6,811 nucleotides of DNA from Faecalibacterium prausnitzii (GTDB lineage: Bacteria > Bacillota > Clostridia > Oscillospirales > Ruminococcaceae): NCBI GenBank assembly GCA_002313795.1, contig DCCL01000250.1:1-6811 (forward strand). The letters run 5' to 3'. The notes below the pieces were generated by a model. That model was not told the origin of the DNA. It did not search any database and saw only the letters and a program-made list of their open reading frames with translations. Position 1 is the first letter of the stretch. Every line of letters begins with the position of its first letter. This document shows positions 1-5,751 of the stretch, one piece after another. Made by a program: the position numbers and the translations under genes.

Positions 1-188
1 ACCATGCCGCAGCCGCCGCCGTAAGGGTAATCGTCCGTCTGCTTCTGCTTGTTCTGCGTATAATCCCGGATCTGGTGGCAGTGCGTCTCAATGTAACCGC
101 GCTTGGCCGCCCGGCCGATGATGCTGGCATCCAGCACCTGCTGGCACATCTCCGGGAACAGGGTCACGATGTCCACACGCATTCCCAT
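1..188 (-). CDS. trmD: tRNA (guanine-N1)-methyltransferase TrmD, N-terminal part
   Basis: TrmD methylates G37 (N1) next to the anticodon of a tRNA subset using S-adenosylmethionine, which prevents +1 frameshifting; it acts in the cytoplasm as a knotted (SPOUT) dimer. Only the first 62 or so residues are in the window; the gene continues past the left edge, so the SAM knot is not visible. The visible part fits the family well: an opening MRVDIVTLFPEM, an IRDYT segment, and DDYPYGGGCGMV, matching the conserved DDxPYGGGxGMV element. Two ATGs are possible, at 188 and 182. The one at 188 is preferred because a GGGAGG lies 11 bases before it, against 17 for the other; family N-termini would also fit the start at 182. 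It begins 3 bases after the rimM stop, so the two are almost certainly translated from one message. The order rimM-trmD is typical of bacteria. Confidence 0.95.
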   Translation of the reverse strand, partial: MGMRVDIVTLFPEMCQQVLDASIIGRAAKRGYIETHCHQIRDYTQNKQKQTDDYPYGGGCGM

Positions 189-191
189 GGC

Positions 192-728
192 TCAGTTTTC
201 CTCCCGTTCGCTGTCAAAATCGTCGTCCAGCAGGCCCGGGATAGGCGTGACGAGGATATAGCCTTCCGGCGGGTTGCGCTCTTTCAAAAATGCATCCACG
301 CCCGGGAACATATATTCCTTGCCGCTGGGTGCCTTGACGGTGTAGATGTCCTGTGCGCCGGGGTGGTCCACACTGGTCACCACGCCGTACACCTTGCCGG
401 TGTCAGCGTCCCGCACTTCACACCCGATGAGGTCGGCCACATACCAGCGGCCTGCGGGCAGAGTGGCATCATTGCGGTCGAAGTAGAACACCTGCCCCCG
501 CAGTGCCCGGGCTGCATCCATGTCGTTCACGCCCTCCAGCTGCAGCAGAGCCATCTGCCCCTGCGCACGGATGGAGGTGATCTTGTAGGCTTTGCCGCCC
601 TGTGCAGACGGGTAAAGCCGGCCCACCTTTTTCAGAAAGTTGACGCCGTCGCACCAAAGCTCCAGCTTCATTTCGCCACGCACGCCGTGGGTGGTCACGA
701 CCTTGCCTGCTTCCAGATATTGCTGCAT
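192..728 (-). CDS. rimM: Ribosome maturation factor RimM
   Basis: RimM is a cytoplasmic assembly factor that binds ribosomal protein S19 in the 30S head and helps 16S rRNA processing. The 178-residue product has the usual length and two-domain layout. The N-terminal RimM beta-barrel (about 5-85) has the signature GKVVTTHGVRGEMK near residue 8. The PRC-barrel (about 93-170) includes YVADLIGCEV, DHPGAQDIYTV and the C-terminal MFPGVDAFLK...ILVTPIPGLLDDD block, which closely follows the family ending. The C-terminus has a short acidic tail. The start at 728 is supported by CAGGAG six bases upstream and by the alignment of the N-terminus. It lies directly before trmD (3-base gap) and follows khpA after a 131-base gap containing a terminator and a large hairpin, so it may have its own promoter rather than depend only on read-through. 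Confidence 0.96.
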   Translation of the reverse strand: MQQYLEAGKVVTTHGVRGEMKLELWCDGVNFLKKVGRLYPSAQGGKAYKITSIRAQGQMALLQLEGVNDMDAARALRGQVFYFDRNDATLPAGRWYVADLIGCEVRDADTGKVYGVVTSVDHPGAQDIYTVKAPSGKEYMFPGVDAFLKERNPPEGYILVTPIPGLLDDDFDSEREEN

Positions 729-766
729 TGTAATCTCCTGTTGTTAAGGTTATAACCGGAAAGAAA

Positions 767-797
767 TGTTTCGCCCCGCCTTCGGCGGAGCGAAACA
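767..797 (-). other. Large hairpin in the rimM leader
   Basis: Two 14-base arms (767-780 and 784-797) pair at 13 of 14 positions around a three-base TTC loop (GAA on the minus strand); the single mismatch is at 775/789. On the minus strand the hairpin is followed by TTTCTTTCC, which is only loosely T-rich, so it could be a weak terminator or attenuator, a stabilising 5' structure, or a dispersed hairpin repeat. It lies between the strong terminator at 817-850 and the rimM start at 728. A perfect 10-base palindrome, GGTTATAACC, follows at 748-757. The structure is seen directly; the role is inference. Confidence 0.6.
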
Positions 798-808
798 CTG
801 CCAGCTTT

Positions 809-837
809 ATGATAGCAAAAAAGGCCCCTTGCCGCAA
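809..837 (-). promoter_or_regulatory. Possible rimM-trmD promoter overlapping the terminator
   Basis: On the minus strand a TATCAT (809-814, five of six matches to TATAAT) lies exactly 17 bases after TTGCGG (832-837, three of six matches to TTGACA). The -35 falls inside the terminator hairpin. If used, transcription would start near 802, so the RNA would begin just before the 767-797 hairpin. The -35 is poor, so this is a candidate only. Confidence 0.35.
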
Positions 838-850
838 GGGCAAAGGGCCT
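817..850 (-). terminator. Rho-independent terminator after khpA
   Basis: Read on the minus strand, 12-base arms (839-850 and 822-833) pair fully with one G-U wobble around a five-base loop CTTGC, with the distal arm running into six T residues (817-822, the last T pair overlapping the stem base). It starts 9 bases after the khpA stop. This is a canonical intrinsic terminator and should end most transcripts of the ylxM-ffh-rpsP-khpA unit. Read-through into rimM remains possible. Confidence 0.88.
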
Positions 851-859
851 GTAGGGTGC

Positions 860-1093
860 TCAGTCGATCTCAACAAGGACCTTTTCATCGACCCGCACAG
901 CAGCCGCGCGCATCACCACACGAATGGCTTTTGCGATCCGGCCCTGCTTGCCGATGACACGGCCCATATCTCCCTCTGCCACGCTCAGGTGGTAGACGAT
1001 GGTGCCGTCCTCACGGGGGGCGTCCACCGTGACCTTGACGGCGTCCTTATCCTCCACGAGGCCGCGGGCAACTGCCAGCAACAGCTCCTGCAT
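860..1093 (-). CDS. khpA: KH-domain RNA-binding protein KhpA (YlqC family)
   Basis: This is a small RNA-binding protein of one KH domain. In Gram-positive bacteria KhpA pairs with KhpB (Jag/EloR) and influences cell elongation and RNA regulation; it works in the cytoplasm. The 77-residue product has the usual family length. The KH core is GDMGRVIGKQGRIAKAIR (about 41-58), where GKQG (48-51) is the GxxG loop that contacts RNA backbone; it is followed by the helix and strand ending in VRVDEKVLVEI. The start at 1093 has GGAGG eight bases upstream and matches the family N-terminus (MxELLxxxAxxLV). It begins 16 bases after the rpsP stop, the same neighbour as in Bacillus (rpsP-ylqC). A strong terminator follows its stop. 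A ylqD homologue, present after this gene in Bacillus, is not found here. Confidence 0.94.
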   Translation of the reverse strand: MQELLLAVARGLVEDKDAVKVTVDAPREDGTIVYHLSVAEGDMGRVIGKQGRIAKAIRVVMRAAAVRVDEKVLVEID

Positions 1094-1109
1094 GAGTCAG
1101 CCCTCCACC

Positions 1110-1352
1110 TTACAGAATGTTGGACTTCTTCAGCAGCACACGAACGGTGTCGGTGGGCTGAGCGCCGTTGGCGATCCATGCCTTGGCCTTCTCAGCGTCG
1201 ATGTTCACGACAGAGGGCTCCTTATTGGGATCGTAGGTGCCGATCTCCTCGATGAAACGGCCGTCGCGGGGGAAGCGGCTGTCAGCAACAACAACACGAT
1301 AGAAGGGAGCCTTCTTGGCGCCGACGCGGCGCAGACGAATCTTAACTGCCAT
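1110..1352 (-). CDS. rpsP: 30S ribosomal protein bS16
   Basis: bS16 is a small-subunit protein that binds 16S rRNA in the body of the 30S particle and is needed early in assembly. The 80-residue product has normal length. Its opening [33 protein letters not shown] is nearly textbook for the family (conserved KxPxYRIVVADSR), and it continues with [10 protein letters not shown], then [24 protein letters not shown]. The start at 1352 has TGGAGG seven bases upstream. The gene follows ffh after an 80-base spacer holding two small GC hairpins and precedes khpA, a conserved order in Firmicutes. Confidence 0.98.
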   Translation of the reverse strand: MAVKIRLRRVGAKKAPFYRVVVADSRFPRDGRFIEEIGTYDPNKEPSVVNIDAEKAKAWIANGAQPTDTVRVLLKKSNIL

Positions 1353-1377
1353 GGTATATCCTCCAAAATTTCTTGTT

Positions 1378-1425
1378 CCCCGGTGTGCGGGGATTAAATC
1401 TATCTGTACAACCCCACAGCGGGGT
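1378..1425 (-). other. Pair of short GC hairpins in the ffh-rpsP spacer
   Basis: The spacer contains two small hairpins. One, at 1411-1425, has five-base arms (ACCCC/GGGGT) around ACAGC and can be extended outward by four more pairs (TACA/TGTA, 1406-1409 with 1426-1429) with one bulged A. The other, at 1378-1392, has arms CCCCG/CGGGG around GTGTG and lies 25 bases before the rpsP start. Neither is followed by a T-run on the minus strand, so they are not convincing terminators. They may stabilise the 5' end of a processed rpsP message or modulate its translation; that is inference. Confidence 0.4.
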
Positions 1426-1432
1426 GTATACC

Positions 1433-2788
1433 TTATTTCATGCCGCGGAAGGCATTGGGGTTGCCCATCAGGCCGCCCAGCTTCCGGGCAAAGCCCTTGG
1501 GGCTCTTCTTGAATTGCTTCATCATCTTCTGCATCATCTCAAACTGCTTGAGCAGCTTGTTGACGTCCGACACCTGGGTGCCGCTGCCTGCGGCGATGCG
1601 GCGCTTCCGCTTGGGATTGATGATGGAGGGGTTCTCGCGCTCGGCCTTGGTCATCGAGTAGATCATGGCCTCGATGCGGTCAAATGCCTTCTCGTCGATC
1701 TGGCTGGCGTCGATGCCGGACATACCGGGCATCATGCTCAGCATGGCACCTGCACCGCCCATCTTGCGGATCTGGGCGAACTGGGCCAGCATGTCGTTCA
1801 TGTCGAACTTGTTTTCCATCATCCGCTTGGCGGTTTCTTCTGCCAGCTTCTCGTCGGCGGCGTCCTGTGCCTTTTCGATAAGGCTCAGCACATCGCCCAT
1901 GCCGAGGATGCGGCTTGCCATGCGGGCGGGATGGAATACTTCCAGATCATCCAGCTTCTCGCCGGTGCCCTGGAATTTGATAGGCTTGCCTGTGACGGCC
2001 AGCACCGAAAGGGCTGCACCGCCGCGGGTATCGCCGTCGGTCTTGGTGAGGATGATGCCGTCGATGCCAACCTTCTCGTTGAAGGTCTTAGCGACGTTGA
2101 CCGCATCCTGACCGGCCATAGCGTCCACCACCAGCAGGGTCTCGTCCACAGGGACGGCCTCTTTGATGTGGACCAGCTCATCCATCAGCACATCGTCGAT
2201 CTGCAGGCGGCCTGCGGTATCGAGGATGATGATATCATTGCCATAGTCTTTGGCGTGGGCCAGTGCCTTCTTTGCGATGGCAGGGGGCTTCTCTCCGGGC
2301 AGGGTGAACACCGGCGCACCGGCCTGTTTGCCCACGACCTGCAGCTGGTCGATAGCAGCAGGGCGGTAGATATCGCAGGCCACCAGCATGGGGCGGCGGC
2401 CCTGCTTGATGAAGTATTTTGCCAGCTTGGCCGCATGGGTGGTCTTACCGTTGCCCTGCAGGCCGCAGAGCATGATGATGGTCTGGCCCTTGTTCTTGAC
2501 CACCAGACGGGGAGCCTCCTCGCCGCCCATCAAGGCGACCAGCTCCTCATTGACGATCTTGACCACCTGCTGGGCGGGGGTCAGGCTCTCCATGACCTCC
2601 TGTCCCATGGCGCGCTCGGAGACCTTTGCACAGAAGTCCTTGGCCACTTTGTAGTTGACATCGGCTTCCAGCAGAGCCATCCGGACTTCACGCATGGCGG
2701 CTTTGATGTCCGCCTCGTTCAGTTTGCCGTGGCCGCGCAGCTTTTTGAACACACCGGCAAGGCGGTCGGTCAAAGATTCAAATGCCAT
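1433..2788 (-). CDS. ffh: Signal recognition particle protein Ffh (SRP54)
   Basis: Ffh binds 4.5S/6S RNA and signal sequences on nascent chains and, through GTP-dependent pairing with FtsY, delivers ribosomes to the membrane translocon. The 451-residue product has normal length and all three domains. The N domain (about 1-95) contains the [11 protein letters not shown] helix region. The G domain (about 96-298) has the P-loop GLQGNGKTT at 109-117, DTAGRL at 190-195, TKTDGD at 248-253 and GTGEK at 274-278. The methionine-rich M domain (about 320-451) has SMMPGM and the RNA-binding core [14 protein letters not shown] (390-403). The P-loop has Asn at residue 113 where Ala is most common. The start at 2788 has AGAGGAG nine bases upstream. 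It follows ylxM by 28 bases, a classic pairing, and belongs to the same transcript. Confidence 0.98.
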   Translation of the reverse strand: MAFESLTDRLAGVFKKLRGHGKLNEADIKAAMREVRMALLEADVNYKVAKDFCAKVSERAMGQEVMESLTPAQQVVKIVNEELVALMGGEEAPRLVVKNKGQTIIMLCGLQGNGKTTHAAKLAKYFIKQGRRPMLVACDIYRPAAIDQLQVVGKQAGAPVFTLPGEKPPAIAKKALAHAKDYGNDIIILDTAGRLQIDDVLMDELVHIKEAVPVDETLLVVDAMAGQDAVNVAKTFNEKVGIDGIILTKTDGDTRGGAALSVLAVTGKPIKFQGTGEKLDDLEVFHPARMASRILGMGDVLSLIEKAQDAADEKLAEETAKRMMENKFDMNDMLAQFAQIRKMGGAGAMLSMMPGMSGIDASQIDEKAFDRIEAMIYSMTKAERENPSIINPKRKRRIAAGSGTQVSDVNKLLKQFEMMQKMMKQFKKSPKGFARKLGGLMGNPNAFRGMK

Positions 2789-2816
2789 TGTGCGGTGCTC
2801 CTCTCAAATGTAATGT

Positions 2817-3197
2817 TCAGCTCTCATTCACTTCGTCGATGGAGCGGATGAGCCCCAGCATCTTGGTCAGGGTGGCGGCATATTCGGTGGTGGTCAGCCC
2901 GTGGGGACCGGTGCACTCGAACCGTGCATCGATGACCAGCTGTTCCAGCTGCTCCAGCGTCTGCTGCACCCGGCGGTAGCGGGCTGCAAAGCCCACCTTG
3001 GCTTCCAGCTCCTTGAGGGTGGTCTCGCCATGCTTGATGGCGTCCCGCGCCCCCTGCCGGGTGATACCGAAGTTTTCCCCGATCTCGCTGAGGGAGAGGT
3101 CATCGTTGTAATACTGGCGCAGCATTTCGCGCTGCTTCTGGGTGAGCACCTCGCCGTAAAAATCGAGCAGATAGCCCATTTCAAAGTCTTTTGCCAT
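2817..3197 (-). CDS. ylxM: YlxM family helix-turn-helix protein, SRP-associated
   Basis: YlxM proteins (UPF0122) are small sigma-factor-like helix-turn-helix proteins encoded just before ffh in Firmicutes; in streptococci the homologue binds SRP components, so a modulatory role in SRP targeting is likely. The 126-residue product opens with MGYLLDFYGEVLTQKQREMLRQYYNDD in family style (written here in full only to about residue 32). The HTH region is about 34-56, SLSEIGENFGITRQGARDAI, resembling sigma-70 region 4. A predicted coiled segment (about 74-90) follows, with a short tail. The start at 3197 has only AGAGG a few bases upstream, but it gives the expected N-terminus; the internal ATG at codon 7 is less likely. 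A strong promoter lies about 50 bases upstream. The gene is first in the minus-strand operon and divergent from the cysteine-synthase-like gene. Confidence 0.92.
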   Translation of the reverse strand: MAKDFEMGYLLDFYGEVLTQKQREMLRQYYNDDLSLSEIGENFGITRQGARDAIKHGETTLKELEAKVGFAARYRRVQQTLEQLEQLVIDARFECTGPHGLTTTEYAATLTKMLGLIRSIDEVNES

Positions 3198-3226
3198 GTT
3201 CCTCTGCTGTCCTGACCTCCGCTGTT

Positions 3227-3248
3227 TGTAAAGGTTTTTTGCTTTACA
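3227..3248 (-). promoter_or_regulatory. Palindrome/stem-loop at the start of the ylxM leader
   Basis: Perfect seven-base arms TGTAAAG (3227-3233) and CTTTACA (3242-3248) flank an eight-base spacer containing six identical bases (T on plus, A on minus). It sits at or just downstream of the expected transcription start of the ylxM promoter (about 3247). It could be an operator for a dimeric regulator or a 5' RNA hairpin with an A-rich loop. The symmetry is seen; the function is not known. Confidence 0.45.
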
Positions 3249-3253
3249 TACGG

Positions 3254-3282
3254 AGTATAGCAGACCCCTCCCCCATTGTCAA
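3254..3282 (-). promoter_or_regulatory. Sigma-A-type promoter for ylxM-ffh-rpsP-khpA
   Basis: On the minus strand a perfect -35 TTGACA (3277-3282) is followed after exactly 17 bases by TATACT (3254-3259, five of six matches to TATAAT). Transcription should start near 3247, giving a leader of about 50 bases before ylxM. The near-consensus sequence fits a strongly expressed housekeeping operon. Confidence 0.88.
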
Positions 3283-3345
3283 GGACTTTTTGCGTCATTT
3301 TGCCAGATTTTCGCCCGAAAGTTCTCTTTTCTGCCCAAACAGCCC

Positions 3346-3374
3346 TTGACGCTTCTGCCCCTTTGCGCTAAAGT
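3346..3374 (+). promoter_or_regulatory. Candidate promoter for the cysteine-synthase-like/MATE unit
   Basis: TTGACG (3346-3351, five of six matches) lies 17 bases before TAAAGT (3369-3374, four of six matches), placing the start near 3381 and a leader of about 40 bases before the ATG at 3423. It is weaker than the divergent ylxM promoter, whose -35 lies about 64 bases away. The divergent region between the two genes (3198-3422) is 225 bases long. A short palindrome TTTCG-CC-CGAAA at 3309-3320 lies between the two promoters. Confidence 0.6.
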
Positions 3375-3422
3375 TATAGGTATCAGACACTGTTGTATCC
3401 CAGAGCCGGAAGGAGGCCGACC

Positions 3423-4334
3423 ATGCCCATCTACCCCAACATCTATCAGACCCTGCTCACCGGGCCCACCATCGTGGAGCTTCGGGGCTATCTTGCGGCC
3501 TGCGGGCTGCGGGGGCGGCTGTACGCCTATCTGAACTACAACGGCCCCACCGGCACAGCCCGGGACGAACTGGCCGAGGGGATGCTGGCACTGGCGGCAG
3601 AGCGGAAGGCGCTGGCCCCGGGCCAGCCCATCGTGGAAGCCGTCTCCGGCCCCTTCGCCACCGCGCTGACGCTGGCCGGGCTGACGGCGGGCCATCCGGT
3701 AGCACTGGTCATGCCGGAAGATGCCCCCGCCATGCGGCAGGAGAGCCTGCTCCGGCTGGGTGCTCAGGTCATCCACACCCCGGCTCAGGCAGGCCCTGCG
3801 GGCGCGAGGGTGCGGGCAAAAGAGCTTGCCGCCGAAAAGGGCTGGTTCTACATGGACTGGCTCAACAATGACGACAACCCCACCTATCACCGCCGGGTGA
3901 CCGGCCCGGCACTGGTGAAGGCCATCGCCCGGGAGAAGACCAGCATCGTGGACAGCATCACCATCGGGGTGGGCAGCGGCGGCACCATCACCGGCGTGGG
4001 CGAGACGGTCAAGGCCTGGACGAATGATGTCCGCATCGTGGCTGTAGAGCCCTACGAGTGTCAGGCCCTGAGCAACGGCCTGACCCGGCCCCACGGCATC
4101 CCGGACATCGGTTTCGGCATTATCCCCGGAAACTACAACTCTTATGTAGTGGACAATATCGCTGCCGTCACCACCACCGACGCCGTCCGGGCGGCACAGA
4201 AGGTGCTGCGCACCGATGCCATCCCGGCTTCGGTCAGTTCCGGCGCTGCCCTCCATGCGGCGGTGCAGCTCATCTCCACCGGCGTCAGCCGCTCGGCCCT
4301 GGCCGTGTTCAGCGGACGGCAGAGCATCGTATAA
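3423..4334 (+). CDS. Cysteine-synthase-fold protein lacking the PLP lysine
   Basis: The 303-residue product is a fold-type II PLP protein related to O-acetylserine sulfhydrylase (CysK/CysM), with family-like length and order. Conserved parts are GVGSGGTITG (182-191, the loop holding the PLP phosphate), GFGIIPGN (230-237) and SVSSGAA (270-276, with the serine that contacts the pyridine nitrogen). Key catalytic parts are changed. The NPTGSxKDR motif reads NGPTGTARDE, with Arg47 (CGG, 3561-3563) where the Schiff-base lysine should be. The substrate loop TSGNTG reads VSGPFA (74-79). The QF preceding NPxNP reads DW (145-146). The N-terminal GNTPLVRL reads TGPTIVELRG. Catalysis as a normal cysteine synthase is therefore unlikely; a binding or regulatory pseudoenzyme, or an unusual activity, is inferred. 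The start has AAGGAGG six bases upstream. It is co-directional with the MATE gene, 31 bases downstream, and divergent from ylxM. The open frame is intact, which argues against decay. Confidence 0.88.
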   Translation: MPIYPNIYQTLLTGPTIVELRGYLAACGLRGRLYAYLNYNGPTGTARDELAEGMLALAAERKALAPGQPIVEAVSGPFATALTLAGLTAGHPVALVMPEDAPAMRQESLLRLGAQVIHTPAQAGPAGARVRAKELAAEKGWFYMDWLNNDDNPTYHRRVTGPALVKAIAREKTSIVDSITIGVGSGGTITGVGETVKAWTNDVRIVAVEPYECQALSNGLTRPHGIPDIGFGIIPGNYNSYVVDNIAAVTTTDAVRAAQKVLRTDAIPASVSSGAALHAAVQLISTGVSRSALAVFSGRQSIV

Positions 4335-4365
4335 TTATAATAGGAAAAAGAAAAGAGAGGGAACC

Positions 4366-5694
4366 ATGACAAAAGACATGACGACCGGGGCCATCACGCC
4401 TCTTCTGGTCAAATTCACCATCCCGCTGGTACTGGGCAACCTGTTCCAGCTCACCTACAACGCCGCCGACAGCATCATCGTGGGCAAATTCGTGGGCGAA
4501 GACGCCCTTGCCGCCGTCGGCACTTCCAACCCGCTGATGACGCTGGCCATCCTCTTCATCAACGGCCTCTGTCTGGGTGCCGGCATCCTGGTCAGCACCG
4601 CCTACGGCGCAGGCGACACCTCCAGGATGGAGCGTCAGGTCTCCACCACTGCCATTGCGGGCACCGTCTTTTCGCTGGTGTTCTCGGCCCTCTGCGTTAT
4701 TCTGGCAACGCCTCTGCTCCGGCTGATGCAGGTGCCTACCGCCATCCTGCCCATTGCGGTGCAGTATCTCCGCATCGTGTTTGCAGGTCTCATCTTCACC
4801 TTCTTCTACAACTTTCTCGCCGCCACCATGCGGGCACTGGGCGACAGCAAGAGTGCCCTCTATTTCCTGATGGTCAGCTCCCTGCTGAACATCGGCGGCG
4901 ACCTCTTCTTCGTGCAGGTGCTGGGCTGGGGCAGCGAAGGCTGCGCCATCTCCACCGTCCTCAGCGAGGCGCTCTGCTGCGTGCTCTGCATCATCTACAT
5001 TCAGATAAAGGTGCCCGTTCTGCAGCTGGGGCGGCGCTGGCTGGTGTTTGACTCCACCCTGCTGCGCAGCACGGTGCAGTACGGCTGGACCAGTGCCATG
5101 CAGCAGGCCACCGTGCAACTGGGCAAGATCGCCGTGCAGGCCATCGTCAACACCATGGGCGTCAATGCCATGGCTGCCTTCACAGCTGCCAGCCGGGTGG
5201 ACGACTTCACCTATACCCCCCAGCAGAACATCGCCCACGCCATGACCACCCTCATGGCCCAGAACCGGGGCGCAGGCAAGAAGGAGCGGGTGCGGCAGGG
5301 CTTTTTCTGCGGCCTGCGCATCGAGGCCGTCTATGGCCTCTGCCTGACGGTGGTCTGCCTGCTCTTTGCACGGCCCATCATCACCCTCTTTGTGGATGAC
5401 CCTGCTGTGGTGACACTGGGTGTCCGGTTCCTGCGGTTCGTCTCGGTCTTCTACCTGATGCCCGGCATGACCAACGGCATTCAGGGCGGTTTCCGCGGTC
5501 TGGGCGACCTGAAGATCACCCTCGACAGCAGCCTGCTGAACATGGCCTGCCGTGTGGCCGCAGCTGCTGTGCTGGTGCTGGGCCTGAAGATGGACATCGA
5601 GGCCCTGCCCCTGAGCTACGCCGCAGGCTGGGTGGCCATGCTCATCTACGAGATCCCCGTTCTGGTTCGCTACCTGAAAGAGGACAAATTCTGA
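4366..5694 (+). CDS. MATE family efflux transporter (MepA/NorM-like)
   Basis: MATE proteins export drugs, cationic compounds or metabolites across the cytoplasmic membrane in exchange for Na+ or H+. The 442-residue product has normal length and about 12 hydrophobic segments in two six-helix halves. The first helix region reads IPLVLGNLFQLTYNAADSI (19-37), characteristic of the MepA-like branch, followed by VGKFVGEDALAAVGTSNP. The two halves show the expected internal repeat: RALGDSK (156-162) and RGLGDLK (377-383) after a conserved amphipathic helix. The cytoplasmic linker around 220-245 joins the lobes. The C-terminus is short and charged. The start at 4366 has GAGAGGG about five bases upstream; an in-frame extension to 4216 runs inside the preceding gene and is rejected. 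It lies 31 bases after the cysteine-synthase-like gene with no terminator between, so they are probably co-transcribed, and it ends at a strong terminator. Substrate cannot be deduced. Confidence 0.93.
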   Translation: MTKDMTTGAITPLLVKFTIPLVLGNLFQLTYNAADSIIVGKFVGEDALAAVGTSNPLMTLAILFINGLCLGAGILVSTAYGAGDTSRMERQVSTTAIAGTVFSLVFSALCVILATPLLRLMQVPTAILPIAVQYLRIVFAGLIFTFFYNFLAATMRALGDSKSALYFLMVSSLLNIGGDLFFVQVLGWGSEGCAISTVLSEALCCVLCIIYIQIKVPVLQLGRRWLVFDSTLLRSTVQYGWTSAMQQATVQLGKIAVQAIVNTMGVNAMAAFTAASRVDDFTYTPQQNIAHAMTTLMAQNRGAGKKERVRQGFFCGLRIEAVYGLCLTVVCLLFARPIITLFVDDPAVVTLGVRFLRFVSVFYLMPGMTNGIQGGFRGLGDLKITLDSSLLNMACRVAAAAVLVLGLKMDIEALPLSYAAGWVAMLIYEIPVLVRYLKEDKF

Positions 5695-5702
5695 TCCAAA
5701 CG

Positions 5703-5746
5703 AACAGAGGCCGCTGCACGGCGTTTCGTGCAGCGGCCTCTGTTTT
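5703..5746. terminator. Terminator between convergent MATE and ABC genes
   Basis: Perfect 18-base arms (5703-5720 and 5727-5744) enclose a six-base loop GCGTTT. On the plus strand the stem ends in TGTTTTC; on the minus strand it is followed by TTCGTTTGG, a poorer T-tract. It starts 8 bases after the MATE stop and ends 7 bases before the ABC ATPase stop, so it probably stops transcription from both sides, more strongly on the plus strand. Confidence 0.88.
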
Positions 5747-5751
5747 CATAT

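Noticed and set aside
75..755. A 226-codon plus-strand open frame opposite rimM and trmD
   Set aside because: Both minus-strand genes show family signatures and ribosome binding sites; this frame has neither.
1411..1425. A terminator between ffh and rpsP
   Set aside because: The stem is short and followed on the minus strand by TGTACAGATAG, with no T-run, so termination is unlikely.
1373..2851. A 492-codon open frame on the plus strand opposite ffh
   Set aside because: It is the shadow of ffh: GC-rich codons leave few stops in the opposite frame. The product is rich in His, Leu, Gly and Asp with no recognisable domain, and ffh is unmistakable.
3279..4256. A 325-codon minus-strand open frame opposite the cysteine-synthase-like gene
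   Set aside because: It has low-complexity Gly/Ala/Arg/His composition, no family motifs and no convincing ribosome binding site, and it overlaps the ylxM promoter region; an antisense shadow.
3423..4334. A frameshift explaining the degenerate N-terminal half of the cysteine-synthase-like protein
   Set aside because: The altered motifs still align in frame with the family (PTGTARDE, VSGPFA), the total length is normal, and the other frames do not restore a lysine motif.
4309..5238. A 309-codon minus-strand open frame opposite the MATE gene
   Set aside because: It has His/Gly/Glu/Asp-rich composition typical of antisense frames opposite GC-rich membrane protein genes; no motif seen.
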